Source: VRUE01 sp035318745
Lineage (GTDB): Bacteria; Actinomycetota; Thermoleophilia; Solirubrobacterales; 70-9
Direction of reading: 5' to 3'
NCBI GenBank assembly: GCA_035318745.1
Contig: DATHEA010000001.1
Location: forward strand, 1 to 19,317
Length of the DNA: 19,317 nt
Shown here: positions 6,552 to 13,968 of the stretch, piece by piece
Layout: every line of letters starts with the position of its first letter
Numbering within the stretch: position 1 is the first letter of the stretch
The notes under the pieces: generated by a model
Seen by the model: the letters and a program-made list of their open reading frames with translations, nothing else
The model's database searches: none
What the model was told of the DNA's origin: nothing
Position numbers and translations under genes: made by a program

Positions 6552-8831
6552 ATGTCGGGAACGCGCGGGGGGCTGGGACGGATCGTTGCGATGGGGATCG
6601 CGCTGGCGCTGGCGCTGCTGCTGCTGGCGGCGCGCGAGGCGACGGCCGGGAACTACACCGTCGCGCAGTGCGGCTGGTACGTCGACTCCGATGCGGACTG
6701 GGCCGACACCACCGGCGGCGCCAAGTTCCGCTCCGACGCATGGTGCGTGCCGTCGGGTGGGGATCCCTTCGACGGCGTTCACATGAAGAGCTTCACGAAG
6801 GGTGGCTCGACCGTCTCCGGCACGCGCTACGCCCGCTGGCGCTGGGTGGCACCGGCCGGCACCGGCATCAGCCGGGTCACGGGTACCTGGTGGCACACGC
6901 TGCACGACGGGATGGAGCAGCGGATCGGTGCCGGCAACTGGAACGGCGGCTTCGACCCGTTCATCAGCGCAGGGGGAACCGACGTGACGCCGCGCAACTT
7001 CAGCGCCGATCTCTCGGTGCCACAGCCGGCGATCGAGGACCGCCTCCTCTGCGCCAAGGCGGAGGACAGGTGGTGCTCGATCGAACCGGACTCCTGGTCG
7101 GCTGTGCGGGCGCTGGCGATCACGATCTTCGACGGCTACTCGCCTGTTCCAGGAAATGCCGGTGCGGATCTGGCGGCCGGCGGTTGGCGCCGCGGGGCGC
7201 AGCGCGTCAACTACTGGGACACCGACGTCGGCGGTGGGGTCCGCTACAGCGAAACGCTGCTCGACGGCGCCCGCGTAGGGCTGACCGAGTACCCGTGCGC
7301 CAAGGCGATGATCGACGGTGAGTGGAGGGCGACCCGGATGCAGCCGTGTCCGACCGGTGCGGCGAACGAGGTGACGGTCCAGACGACGAATTTCAGCGAC
7401 GGCCCGCATGCGCTTACGCGCTGCGCGACCGATTTCGCCGGCAACAGCGCCTGCCTTTTCCCCACCTCCGTCTTGATCGACAACCACCCGCCGGCGTCCC
7501 CTCGCAACCTCGTTCTGGCGGGCGGCGAGGGCTGGCGCCATGTGGACAATTTCGACTTCTCCTGGCAGAACCCCGATCAGGGCCCAGCCAGCCCGATCGG
7601 CGGCGCCTACTGGCGCATCACCGGCCCAGTCGGTTACGACACCGGGGTCAACCTCGCATCGGCGCACGGCATCTCCACGCTCGCCGACCGCACGCTGCCG
7701 CGGCCGGGCATTTACGCCTTTCACATCTGGCTGCGCGATGAGGCCGGCAATGCCGACTCTGGCTCGGCGATCGAAATTCCGATGAGGCTGGACGACGTGC
7801 CGCCCGGAGTGTCTTTCGAGGCCGTGCCCGACTCCACCGGGCCGGAGCTGCCGCATACGGTCAGCGCGGCGGTGAGCGACGAGCACTCAGGACCCGCCGG
7901 CGGCGAGATCGAGTACCGGCGGCTCAACGCCGAGCACTGGGTCGAGCTGCCGACCAAGCTGCGGCCCGAGGGCGAAGCGGGCAGTGCCAGTCTCATCGCC
8001 ACCGTGCCGGACGTTGAGCCCGGCACCTACGTGTTCCGCGCCGATGCCACCGACGGGGCCGGCAACACGGCAGCGACGACGCGACGCGCCGACGGCACCG
8101 AGATGGCGCTGCGCAAGACGCCGCCACCCGTGGGCCCAAGCCGGCCCGCGGCGGGGGGAGAGACGTCTCGCTCGGCCCCCGGGGAGAAGACCCGGCTCTT
8201 CGCCAAGCTGCGCTGGCGCCACCGTCACGGCTCGAGCGTGACCGTGCCATTTGGCGCCGGGGCCGCACTCTCAGGGCGCTTGCTCAATGCCGACGGCGCC
8301 GGGCTGGCCGGGCGGCGACTGCGCATCGTCTCTAGGCCCTCGCGCGGTGCGCTGTCAGGCATTCACGTCGAGACTGTCCAGACAGGTGCCCACGGCGGCT
8401 TCGAGCTCACGCTGCCCACCGGTCCCTCGCGCCGCATCACGGTCGCTTTCCCGGGCGGCACAGGGCTGGATACCGCTCGTCGCCCAGCCCTGGCCTTGCG
8501 TGTGCGCGGCGCGGCGACGCTCAGTGCCGCCCCGCACAGCCTTCGCACCGGTCAGTCGGTACGGCTCTGGGGCCACGTTCGCGCCCGCGGGGCGCCGCTG
8601 CCGCGACGGGGCAAGCTGGTCTCGATCCAGTACTACGAGAACGAGGCGCGGCTCTGGCGACCCGTTCTCGTCACTCGCAGCGACCACAGCGGTCGCTTCC
8701 GGGCCCGATACCGCTTCCGCTACGTCACCGGCACGGCGAAGATCCGCCTGCGCGCCGTCGCGCTGGCCGAGGAGCGCTGGCCCTACGCTCCGGGGGCTTC
8801 CCGCCCGGTTACGGTGCGGGTTACGGGTTGA
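6552..8831 (+). CDS. Large secreted multidomain protein with Ig-like repeats
   Basis: A 759-aa protein of unknown function, probably exported: residues about 8-32 form a positively charged start and a long Leu/Ala stretch ending near ATA-GNYTV. The N-terminal half (to about 270) is a Cys/Trp-rich domain (AQCGWYVDSD, WRWVAPAGTG, GNWNGGFDPF) that I do not recognise as a named family. The middle contains Ig-like modules marked by repeated DxAGN-type ends (TDFAGNSAC, RDEAGNADS, TDGAGNTAA). The C-terminal part is two carboxypeptidase-regulatory-like beta-sandwiches (SGRLLNADGAGLAGRRL, WGHVRARGAPLPRRGK). ATG 6552 has GGAGG at 6543-6547; GTG 6501 also has a good ribosome site (GGGGAGAG), so the start is open. 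It may bind surfaces or glycans. The cyclophilin gene begins 17 nt after its stop. Confidence 0.78.
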   Translation: MSGTRGGLGRIVAMGIALALALLLLAAREATAGNYTVAQCGWYVDSDADWADTTGGAKFRSDAWCVPSGGDPFDGVHMKSFTKGGSTVSGTRYARWRWVAPAGTGISRVTGTWWHTLHDGMEQRIGAGNWNGGFDPFISAGGTDVTPRNFSADLSVPQPAIEDRLLCAKAEDRWCSIEPDSWSAVRALAITIFDGYSPVPGNAGADLAAGGWRRGAQRVNYWDTDVGGGVRYSETLLDGARVGLTEYPCAKAMIDGEWRATRMQPCPTGAANEVTVQTTNFSDGPHALTRCATDFAGNSACLFPTSVLIDNHPPASPRNLVLAGGEGWRHVDNFDFSWQNPDQGPASPIGGAYWRITGPVGYDTGVNLASAHGISTLADRTLPRPGIYAFHIWLRDEAGNADSGSAIEIPMRLDDVPPGVSFEAVPDSTGPELPHTVSAAVSDEHSGPAGGEIEYRRLNAEHWVELPTKLRPEGEAGSASLIATVPDVEPGTYVFRADATDGAGNTAATTRRADGTEMALRKTPPPVGPSRPAAGGETSRSAPGEKTRLFAKLRWRHRHGSSVTVPFGAGAALSGRLLNADGAGLAGRRLRIVSRPSRGALSGIHVETVQTGAHGGFELTLPTGPSRRITVAFPGGTGLDTARRPALALRVRGAATLSAAPHSLRTGQSVRLWGHVRARGAPLPRRGKLVSIQYYENEARLWRPVLVTRSDHSGRFRARYRFRYVTGTAKIRLRAVALAEERWPYAPGASRPVTVRVTG

Positions 8832-8848
8832 TCGGTAGGGTCCGCGCC

Positions 8849-9307
8849 ATGTCACAGGCGACGTTTCACACCAATGCCGGGGAGATCGTGCTCGAACTGC
8901 ACGACTCCGACGCCCCGAAGACGGTCGAGAACTTCCGCAAGCTCACCGGCGACGGCTTCTACGACGGCCTGGTCTTCCACCGGGTCATCAAGGACTTCAT
9001 GGTCCAAGGCGGTTGCCCAGAGGGGACCGGCCGCGGTGGTCCCGGCTACACCTTCGAGGATGAGATCAATGAGCACAAGATCGTCCGCGGAGCGCTGGCG
9101 ATGGCCAACGCCGGGCCCAACACCAACGGCTCCCAGTTCTTCATCGTCACCACCGAGGCGGCGCCTTGGCTGGACGGCAAGCACACGGTCTTCGGCGAGG
9201 TCACCGCAGGGATGGAGATCGTCGACGCGATCGAGGCGACCGAGACCGACGGCTCCGACCGCCCCGTGGACGAGCAGAAGATCGAGCGCGTCGAGCTCTC
9301 CGAGTAG
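8849..9307 (+). CDS. Cyclophilin-type peptidyl-prolyl cis-trans isomerase
   Basis: A 152-aa single-domain cyclophilin that speeds Xaa-Pro isomerisation during folding. All active-site features are present: FHRVIKDFMVQGG with Arg45, Phe50, Met51 and Gln53; ANAGPNTNGSQFFI with Gln96 and Phe98; WLDGKHTVFG with Trp107 and His112. There is no signal peptide, so it acts in the cytoplasm. The length is normal for the short bacterial form. ATG 8849 is preferred over the in-frame TTG 8828, which overlaps the upstream gene; a GGTAGGG lies just upstream. It is probably co-transcribed with the secreted protein gene. A strong hairpin follows its stop. Confidence 0.96.
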   Translation: MSQATFHTNAGEIVLELHDSDAPKTVENFRKLTGDGFYDGLVFHRVIKDFMVQGGCPEGTGRGGPGYTFEDEINEHKIVRGALAMANAGPNTNGSQFFIVTTEAAPWLDGKHTVFGEVTAGMEIVDAIEATETDGSDRPVDEQKIERVELSE

Positions 9308-9309
9308 GG

Positions 9310-10035
9310 CTAGTCGAGAGGAGAAGCCCCGGACGGGGCTTCTCCTCCTCCGCGCCGTTCGCGCCGGCGCAGCAGACCCTCGCCTGGCTTCCAGAGGCTG
9401 ACCAGGCCGGCGACGAGGGTGACGAGGAAGACCTGGCCGAGCATCATCTCCAGCCCGGAGACCATGCGGCCCACCTGTCCGACCGGAACCAGATCGCCGT
9501 AGCCGGTGGTGGTGAGGGTGGTGTAGCTGAAGAAGAGGAAATCGCTTCCCTTGGTGGCCACGTCGGCGCCGAAGAAGCCGCCGCCTTCGATCCGATCGAT
9601 CAGGCCATAGGCCCAGGTGAAGAGGATGCCGAGGGAGGTGTAGACGCTGATCGCGCCGAGGATCGTGCGCGAGGAGACGTTGTCGGAGGTGATCACACGC
9701 TGCAGGACAGCTGCCATCGCCACCGCCAGCAGGCCGATCTCGATGAAGTTGGCGGCGTTGAGCCCGAGGCGGCCTCCAAATGCCGCCGAGACAGCGGCCA
9801 GCACCGTCGCGACCGCCGCCAGGATCAGTGCCCGCCGGACAAAGACCGGGCGAGCGTGGGAACTGGTCAGAGCGACCACCGAGGTGGCGCCGGTGACGAT
9901 CGTCAGCAGCACCGCCGACCAGCCTCGGTTCGAGAGCAGCGAGGCAAGCACGTAGGTCGTCAGGACCAACAACAGCACCAGCCCGAAGGCGTCTCTGGCG
10001 CGCTGCGCGCGCTGCCCCCACCGCTCACGGTTCAT
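9310..10035 (-). CDS. Potassium channel family protein, six transmembrane helices
   Basis: A 241-aa membrane protein. Hydrophobic helices lie at about residues 16-34, 39-57, 68-86, 95-113, 124-146 and 182-205. Between the fifth and sixth is a pore loop with the potassium selectivity filter TTTGYGD (165-171). The fourth helix lacks regularly spaced Arg, so voltage sensing is doubtful, and there is no RCK/TrkA regulatory domain; the C-terminus is a short basic tail. ATG 10035 is taken as start: the frame stays open upstream to 10125, but that part is antisense to a tRNA fragment and gives the familiar spurious peptide WVRIPPPP. The stop is 2 nt from that of the convergent cyclophilin gene. Before insertion of the island, the tRNA-Ser gene would have lain directly upstream of it. 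Confidence 0.9.
   Translation of the reverse strand: MNRERWGQRAQRARDAFGLVLLLVLTTYVLASLLSNRGWSAVLLTIVTGATSVVALTSSHARPVFVRRALILAAVATVLAAVSAAFGGRLGLNAANFIEIGLLAVAMAAVLQRVITSDNVSSRTILGAISVYTSLGILFTWAYGLIDRIEGGGFFGADVATKGSDFLFFSYTTLTTTGYGDLVPVGQVGRMVSGLEMMLGQVFLVTLVAGLVSLWKPGEGLLRRRERRGGGEAPSGASPLD
9318..9347 (+). terminator. Hairpin terminator between convergent genes
   Basis: A perfect 13-bp stem GAGGAGAAGCCCC (9318-9330) with GGGGCTTCTCCTC (9335-9347) and a GGAC loop, beginning 10 nt after the cyclophilin stop. No T run follows, only a CT-rich stretch. It lies within the last codons of the opposing channel gene, so it may end plus-strand transcripts at the cost of sitting inside a coding region. 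Confidence 0.65.
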
Positions 10036-10080
10036 CTCGGCTAGTTCGGTTGCGGAGACGACCCTCCTGCCCGGCGATGG

Positions 10081-10113
10081 AAGCGGAGGGGGTGGGATTC
10101 GAACCCACGAGAC
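10081..10113. repeat. Attachment-site direct repeat, left copy
   Basis: A 33-bp sequence identical to 16650-16682, covering the acceptor 3' strand and T-arm of tRNA-Ser. It marks the left junction of the integrated element. The flanking bases differ (10080 g against 16649 t; 10114 a against 16683 g), which defines the exact repeat. Confidence 0.9.
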
Positions 10114-10142
10114 ACCCGAAGGCATCTAACGGCTTTCAAGGC
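10084..10142 (-). pseudogene. 3' fragment of tRNA-Ser (anticodon loop to acceptor end)
   Basis: On the minus strand this holds the CTTGAAA anticodon loop, the 3' half of the anticodon stem, a variable arm, the full T-arm (GTGGG/CCCAC stem, TTCGAAT loop) and CCCCTCC acceptor strand of tRNA-Ser(UGA). The D-arm and 5' acceptor strand are absent, so it is not a working tRNA. It aligns without gaps to 16653-16711; most differences are in the variable arm, which can still pair with wobble. It is the duplicated 3' end left by integration. Confidence 0.85.
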
Positions 10143-10156
10143 TGAGAGAGAGGCGG

Positions 10157-10191
10157 CGGAAACGGCTTGCTAGAGTGGCCCCTCGTTTCCG
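10157..10191 (-). terminator. Possible hairpin after the integrase operon
   Basis: CGGAAACG (10157-10164) pairs with CGTTTCCG (10184-10191) across a 19-nt loop, downstream of the 66-aa gene on the minus strand. It may end the integrase transcript or form part of the recombinase arm region. There is no T run, so termination is uncertain. Confidence 0.3.
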
Positions 10192-10227
10192 TGCCACCGT
10201 CGCGCGCCCTGCAAGATGGCCGCGTGA

Positions 10228-10428
10228 CTAAAGGACGTACGGCGCGACCCGTTCGCCGAATGCGTCAGCACAGCGGGCGTGAGTGATCCCGCCCTTGCAC
10301 AGCTCGTCCTTCATCGGCTCGTCGTCCTTGTCGCCCTCGTACCAGAGGAACGCACGCAATCCAGTCTCTTCGCTGGGCCAGATGATCTGACCGCACTCGG
10401 CGCATATGGGAGGGATTCCTTTGGGCAT
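10228..10428 (-). CDS. Small Cys-rich hypothetical protein, possible zinc ribbon
   Basis: A 66-aa protein I cannot assign to a family. Cys9 and Cys12 (CAEC) are followed after about 30 residues by Cys44 and then HARC (His50, Cys53), a spacing that could bind zinc as a ribbon or treble-clef finger. The middle is acidic (YEGDKDDEPMKDE). ATG 10428 has AAGGTGA just upstream. It lies 26 nt after the integrase stop on the same strand, so both may be one operon. Position next to the integrase is where excisionase genes often lie, but the Cys pattern is not that of known Xis proteins; this link is inference only. Confidence 0.55.
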   Translation of the reverse strand: MPKGIPPICAECGQIIWPSEETGLRAFLWYEGDKDDEPMKDELCKGGITHARCADAFGERVAPYVL

Positions 10429-10454
10429 TGGTTCACCTTACCCCGAGAACGTCT

Positions 10455-11368
10455 CTATGCGGCGGCGCGAGCGGTCTGCTCGCCCTCGGCGGCTTCAGCA
10501 TCCAGGAAGGTGTCCAGCAGCGCTGCACCCTCGGCCTCGGTGCCGGGCATCAGGTGCCCGTAGAGGTCGAACGTCACCGTGATCGAGGAATGGCCCATGA
10601 AGGACGAGAGGGCCTTCGGATTGACCCCAGCCGCGATCATGAAGGAGGCGTAGGTGTGGCGGGCTTGGTGCAGGCGCAGCCGCTCAGTGAGGCTGGCCTT
10701 GCGCCAGTAATGGTCCGCGTAGCGGTACAGCCGCTCGGCATTGAAGGGCTCCTCGTCGGCGACACGGAAGACGAGCGCACTTGCATCGGGACTGTCGTCT
10801 TCGGTCAGGAGGTTGACCAGCAGCCTGTGCAGGAGGCTCGGCATCGGCACCGTGCGGCGCGACCTTCGGGTCTTGGGCTCTATGGGGCCCTCTCTTGGGT
10901 CCCATGACTCCCGGACTTCGATCAAGCGTCGATCCAAGTCGACGGCCTCCCAGCGCAGTGCGCGCAGCTCGCCGTATCTGAGCCCTGCATACAGGGCAGT
11001 CGCCCAGATGGCACGTTCCGCGAGAGGGAGTACGCCGAGCAGCGATGCCGCGACCTCGGGGCCGACTATCTCGACCTCACTCGGAGTCGGCACCGGGAGT
11101 TCGAGGTCGCGGGTCGGATTGATCGGCACGCCTTCACGCGCTCGCGCGCGCCGGTAGATCGCTTGGAGGGGCTTGATCGAGTTACGGACCGTGGACGGAG
11201 AGTGTCCACCGGATTGCCATGGTCAACGAGCGCTTGCAGATCGGTCGTCGTGATCGCGGCCAGTTTCTGTGCTCCTAGCTCCGGCAGGATGCGGTCGCTT
11301 AGGGCGAGTCGGTAGCCGCGCAACGTGGAGGCGGCCGGGCGGGATGCCTCGGCTCGCTCGCTCCAAGT
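10455..11368 (-). pseudogene. Tyrosine recombinase/integrase, frameshifted and 5'-truncated
   Basis: The C-terminal catalytic domain reads cleanly from about 11210 to 10455. All six active-site positions are seen, numbered from GTG 11129: Arg51 (AGLRYGEL), Lys86, His154 and Arg157 (LHQARHTY), His180 (MGHSS) and Tyr190 (FDLYGH). Upstream in the same frame, codons before that GTG still read as integrase (STVRNSIKPLQAIYRRAR). At about 11210-11221 the frame must shift by one base to continue into the core-binding domain, which reads TLRGYRLALSDRILPELG and LQALVDH. Homology ends near 11365 (WSERAEASRP), where relaxase sequence begins on the other strand, so the N-terminal arm-binding domain is missing. 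One lost base explains the shift; no slippery heptamer was seen. It would have catalysed insertion into the adjacent tRNA-Ser end. Confidence 0.85.
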
Positions 11369-13727
11369 GGCGACGCTCGCCACCCGCAAGCCCAAGGAGG
11401 CCGATGTCTCGCGTGGCGAGCTGCTTGAGCGCTGGCGAGCCAAAGCACAAGAGATCGGCCTTGACCGCGAGACGATCGAGCGGACCTTCGATCCCGAGGC
11501 CAGGTTCAGCCCGAGCGCCGCCGAGGCCCGCACGGTCTCTACCTGGCGGGTAGACCGTGCGGTCACGGCGGCGGCGTCTCATTTCGACAGGCGCGACGCG
11601 ATCCAGGCGGTTGCCGACTCACTTCCCGATGGAGCGCCCGGAGCAGAAGTCGAGCGCTTGGCTGATGCCTTCCTCGCATCGGACTCAGTGATCCAGATCA
11701 GCGAGAGTCAGAAAGGCCCCCGCTACACCACGCGGCGAATCTGGAATCTGGAGCGCGAAGCCTTGGCAGCTGTCGAGCGAATGCGAGCGCAGGGACCGGA
11801 CCCCGCAGGCGAGCTGATCGCAGCGCGCGTGATCGGTGCCCGCCCGACCTTGAAGGCCGACCAGCGCGAGATGATTCGCCGCCTCCTGGCGAGCCCGGAG
11901 GGAGTCGCCGTCGTGATCGGCGAGGCGGGCAGCGGCAAGACGTTCGCAATCGTCGCCGCGGCCGAGGGGTGGGCACAGGCAGGGATGGAACTGAGGGCGG
12001 CAGCGCCGACCTGGCGGGCGGCGAACGTCATGCGAGCCGAGGGCTTGCCGGCGTCAAGCATCGCCAGTCTGCTCTTGCACCTCGACCGCGCTGAACACGA
12101 GGACGGGGAGGGCTTGCCGGGCGGATCGGTCCTGCTGGTCGATGAGGCCGGGATGGTGGACTCTGCGACGCTCGCGCGGCTCATCTCTCATGCCGAGCGA
12201 GCGGAAGCGAAGCTCGTCTTGGTCGGCGATCCCGAGCAGCTCGGCGAGATCGAGGCGGGCGGACTGTTCCGCGCAATTGCGGAGCGCGGCGAGCCGATCT
12301 ACCTGGACGAGGTGATCCGCCACCGCCACGATCTGGACCGCGACGCGGCGAAACGCATACGCGAGGGCGAGGGCCGCGAGGCGCTAAGTCTCTACCAGTC
12401 ATCGGAGAGGGTCACGGTCGCCCCGAACGCCGAGGCCCGCCGCGAGGCGATGGTCCACGACTGGCACGAAGCGTTCGAGCGCGGCGAGGACGCCGTGATG
12501 ATCGCCAAGCGAAACGCTGACGTGCGGAAGCTGAACGAGCTGGCGCGCGAGGTCCGTCGCCAGGGCGGAGCGCTCGGAGCGCAGGAGATCGAAGTGGGGG
12601 AGGCCGGCTTCGCCGCCGGCGATCTCGTCATCACCCGCGTCAATGACCCTCGCGCTGAAATCTTCAACCGCGAGCGCTGGCGCATCGCCGAGGTCGACGC
12701 TACCGAGCGGCGCGTCGTCCTCGACGGCATCGACCAGGCGAAGCGGGTCGAGATCGGCGAGGACTACCTGGCGCGGACCAACCCGCACTCAGAGGCCCCG
12801 GCGCTCGAACACGCCTACGCCGTCACGACCTATTCGGCGCAGGGCACGACCGTTGACCGGGCCTTCGTCATGGCCGATCCGTCGATGGACAAGCAGGAGC
12901 TATACGTCGCCGCCTCGCGCAGCCGCGAGGAGACCTTCATCTACGCGACGCCGGAGATTCAGGCCCACCGCGAGGAGATCGCACCCGACTCGCCCCACCT
13001 GCGCGAGGGCATCCCGCACGTCGCTGAAGCCGCCGAGCGCGACCGCTCCCAGCTCGCCGCGCACGATGAGGCGCTGCGCTCGCAGTTCTCCGGCCTGCCG
13101 ACCGAGGAGCTGGTCGCAAGACGCGCAGACTTGTTGGACCCAGCGAGCCGCGAGGCCAGCGCGGAGAGGCAGCGGAGCAACATGCAGAAGCGGATCGAGC
13201 AGGCTCGCGAACGGCTCGACGGGTTCGAGGCCCGACGCGAGGCGGCGCAGGAGCTACCGCGCCGCCAGCGCCGCGAGGAGCTGGCCTGCATCGACACCTT
13301 GGAGGCAAGGTCCCGCGATACGGTCGCGCGGCTCGAAGCTGCGGCCCGGGAGCTGCCCTCCGGGGATGCCGCGCGCCGGGAGCTGGCGGTCGCCGATCAG
13401 GTTCTCGCCCAGCGGCGAGAGCTGGCGATCATCGCCGCGCGGATCTCCCCACCCGCCTACGTCAAGAACGAGCTGGGGGAGAGATCGAGCGATCCAGGGA
13501 AGCGGAAGGCATGGGATCGCGGCGTCGCCGGAATCGAGCGCTACCGCCAGGAGCACGGCATCAAGGACCCGAGCAAAGCCTTTGGCCGGGAGGCGAAACG
13601 AGGGGCCGAGCGGGCAAGCCAGCAGGCCGCAACGCGACGGCTGCAAGAGATTCAGCGAGTCTTGGGCCTGGGGCAGCACGCGGCGAGAGCGCGCCAGCTC
13701 GGCAGGGGACTGAGCATCGGTCGATGA
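11325..13727 (+). CDS. TraA/MobF-type conjugative relaxase-helicase lacking the relaxase domain
   Basis: An 800-aa frame holding the RecD-like helicase part of a MobF (TraA/TrwC-like) relaxase. Walker A is GEAGSGKT (199-206), Walker B LLVDEAGM (Asp273, Glu274), then VGDPEQLGEIEAGGLF, AYAVTTYSAQGTT and YVAASRSREETF, the superfamily 1 motifs. Residues 560-800 are Arg/Glu-rich and probably coiled. Full family members have a roughly 300-450-residue HUH relaxase domain first, with catalytic Tyr and a three-His metal site; none is present. Sequence resembling the family begins near SLQVATLATRK (residue 12, base 11358). The few residues before it are antisense to integrase. GTG 11325 is thus only an opportunistic start. 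The protein may still be a helicase but cannot nick an origin of transfer. Confidence 0.85.
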   Translation: MEAAGRDASARSLQVATLATRKPKEADVSRGELLERWRAKAQEIGLDRETIERTFDPEARFSPSAAEARTVSTWRVDRAVTAAASHFDRRDAIQAVADSLPDGAPGAEVERLADAFLASDSVIQISESQKGPRYTTRRIWNLEREALAAVERMRAQGPDPAGELIAARVIGARPTLKADQREMIRRLLASPEGVAVVIGEAGSGKTFAIVAAAEGWAQAGMELRAAAPTWRAANVMRAEGLPASSIASLLLHLDRAEHEDGEGLPGGSVLLVDEAGMVDSATLARLISHAERAEAKLVLVGDPEQLGEIEAGGLFRAIAERGEPIYLDEVIRHRHDLDRDAAKRIREGEGREALSLYQSSERVTVAPNAEARREAMVHDWHEAFERGEDAVMIAKRNADVRKLNELAREVRRQGGALGAQEIEVGEAGFAAGDLVITRVNDPRAEIFNRERWRIAEVDATERRVVLDGIDQAKRVEIGEDYLARTNPHSEAPALEHAYAVTTYSAQGTTVDRAFVMADPSMDKQELYVAASRSREETFIYATPEIQAHREEIAPDSPHLREGIPHVAEAAERDRSQLAAHDEALRSQFSGLPTEELVARRADLLDPASREASAERQRSNMQKRIEQARERLDGFEARREAAQELPRRQRREELACIDTLEARSRDTVARLEAAARELPSGDAARRELAVADQVLAQRRELAIIAARISPPAYVKNELGERSSDPGKRKAWDRGVAGIERYRQEHGIKDPSKAFGREAKRGAERASQQAATRRLQEIQRVLGLGQHAARARQLGRGLSIGR

Positions 13728-13752
13728 GTGCGCCCCGACCTACCGGCATCGA

Positions 13753-13825
13753 AGCACCGCGAGGGCGGTCGTGAACCCCTGCAGGGGTCGGGCGCGAGCG
13801 TCCTGACTGCCGCCCTCGCGGTGCT
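13753..13825. repeat. 16-bp inverted repeat enclosing a 14-bp palindrome
   Basis: AGCACCGCGAGGGCGG (13753-13768) and CCGCCCTCGCGGTGCT (13810-13825) are perfect reverse complements, 41 nt apart. The loop holds the perfect palindrome ACCCCTGCAGGGGT (13775-13788). It begins 25 nt after the helicase stop. It could end transcription (no T run), or be a remnant origin of transfer or replication, or a protein-binding site. The rest of 13728-13968 shows no gene; a weak AGAGGGT/ACCCTCT pairing and a CAAGAT/ATCTTG pairing (13948-13965) lie just before the next gene. Confidence 0.75.
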
Positions 13826-13968
13826 GGGGTGTGGGTAGGTCTCGGCAGATGTGGGTCTAAACGAGAGTCGCGCCGCCCGCTGAATGTGCAGAGGGTCCCT
13901 CGGAATCGTGGAGATCCTTCACCCTCTAACTTGGGCCAAGCGCTACACAAGATCTTTGCATCTTGAGC

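Noticed and set aside
5789..7321. Plus-strand frame of 510 codons
   Set aside because: Antisense to mrp and out of frame with the secreted protein gene; no domain resemblance.
6060..7886. Minus-strand frame of 608 codons spanning mrp and the secreted gene
   Set aside because: Shadow of two real genes in other frames; no recognisable domain and Arg-rich composition.
10036..10125. N-terminal extension of the potassium channel frame
   Set aside because: It runs through the tRNA fragment and yields the well-known artefact peptide WVRIPPPP; ATG 10035 gives a sensible membrane protein.
11218..11226. Programmed ribosomal frameshift in the integrase
   Set aside because: No slippery heptamer or following stimulatory structure was seen at the frame change, and the gene is truncated anyway, so decay or a sequencing error is simpler.
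12643..13713. Second plus-strand frame of 356 codons inside the helicase gene
   Set aside because: Out-of-frame Arg/Ser-rich shadow; the helicase motifs all lie in the other frame.
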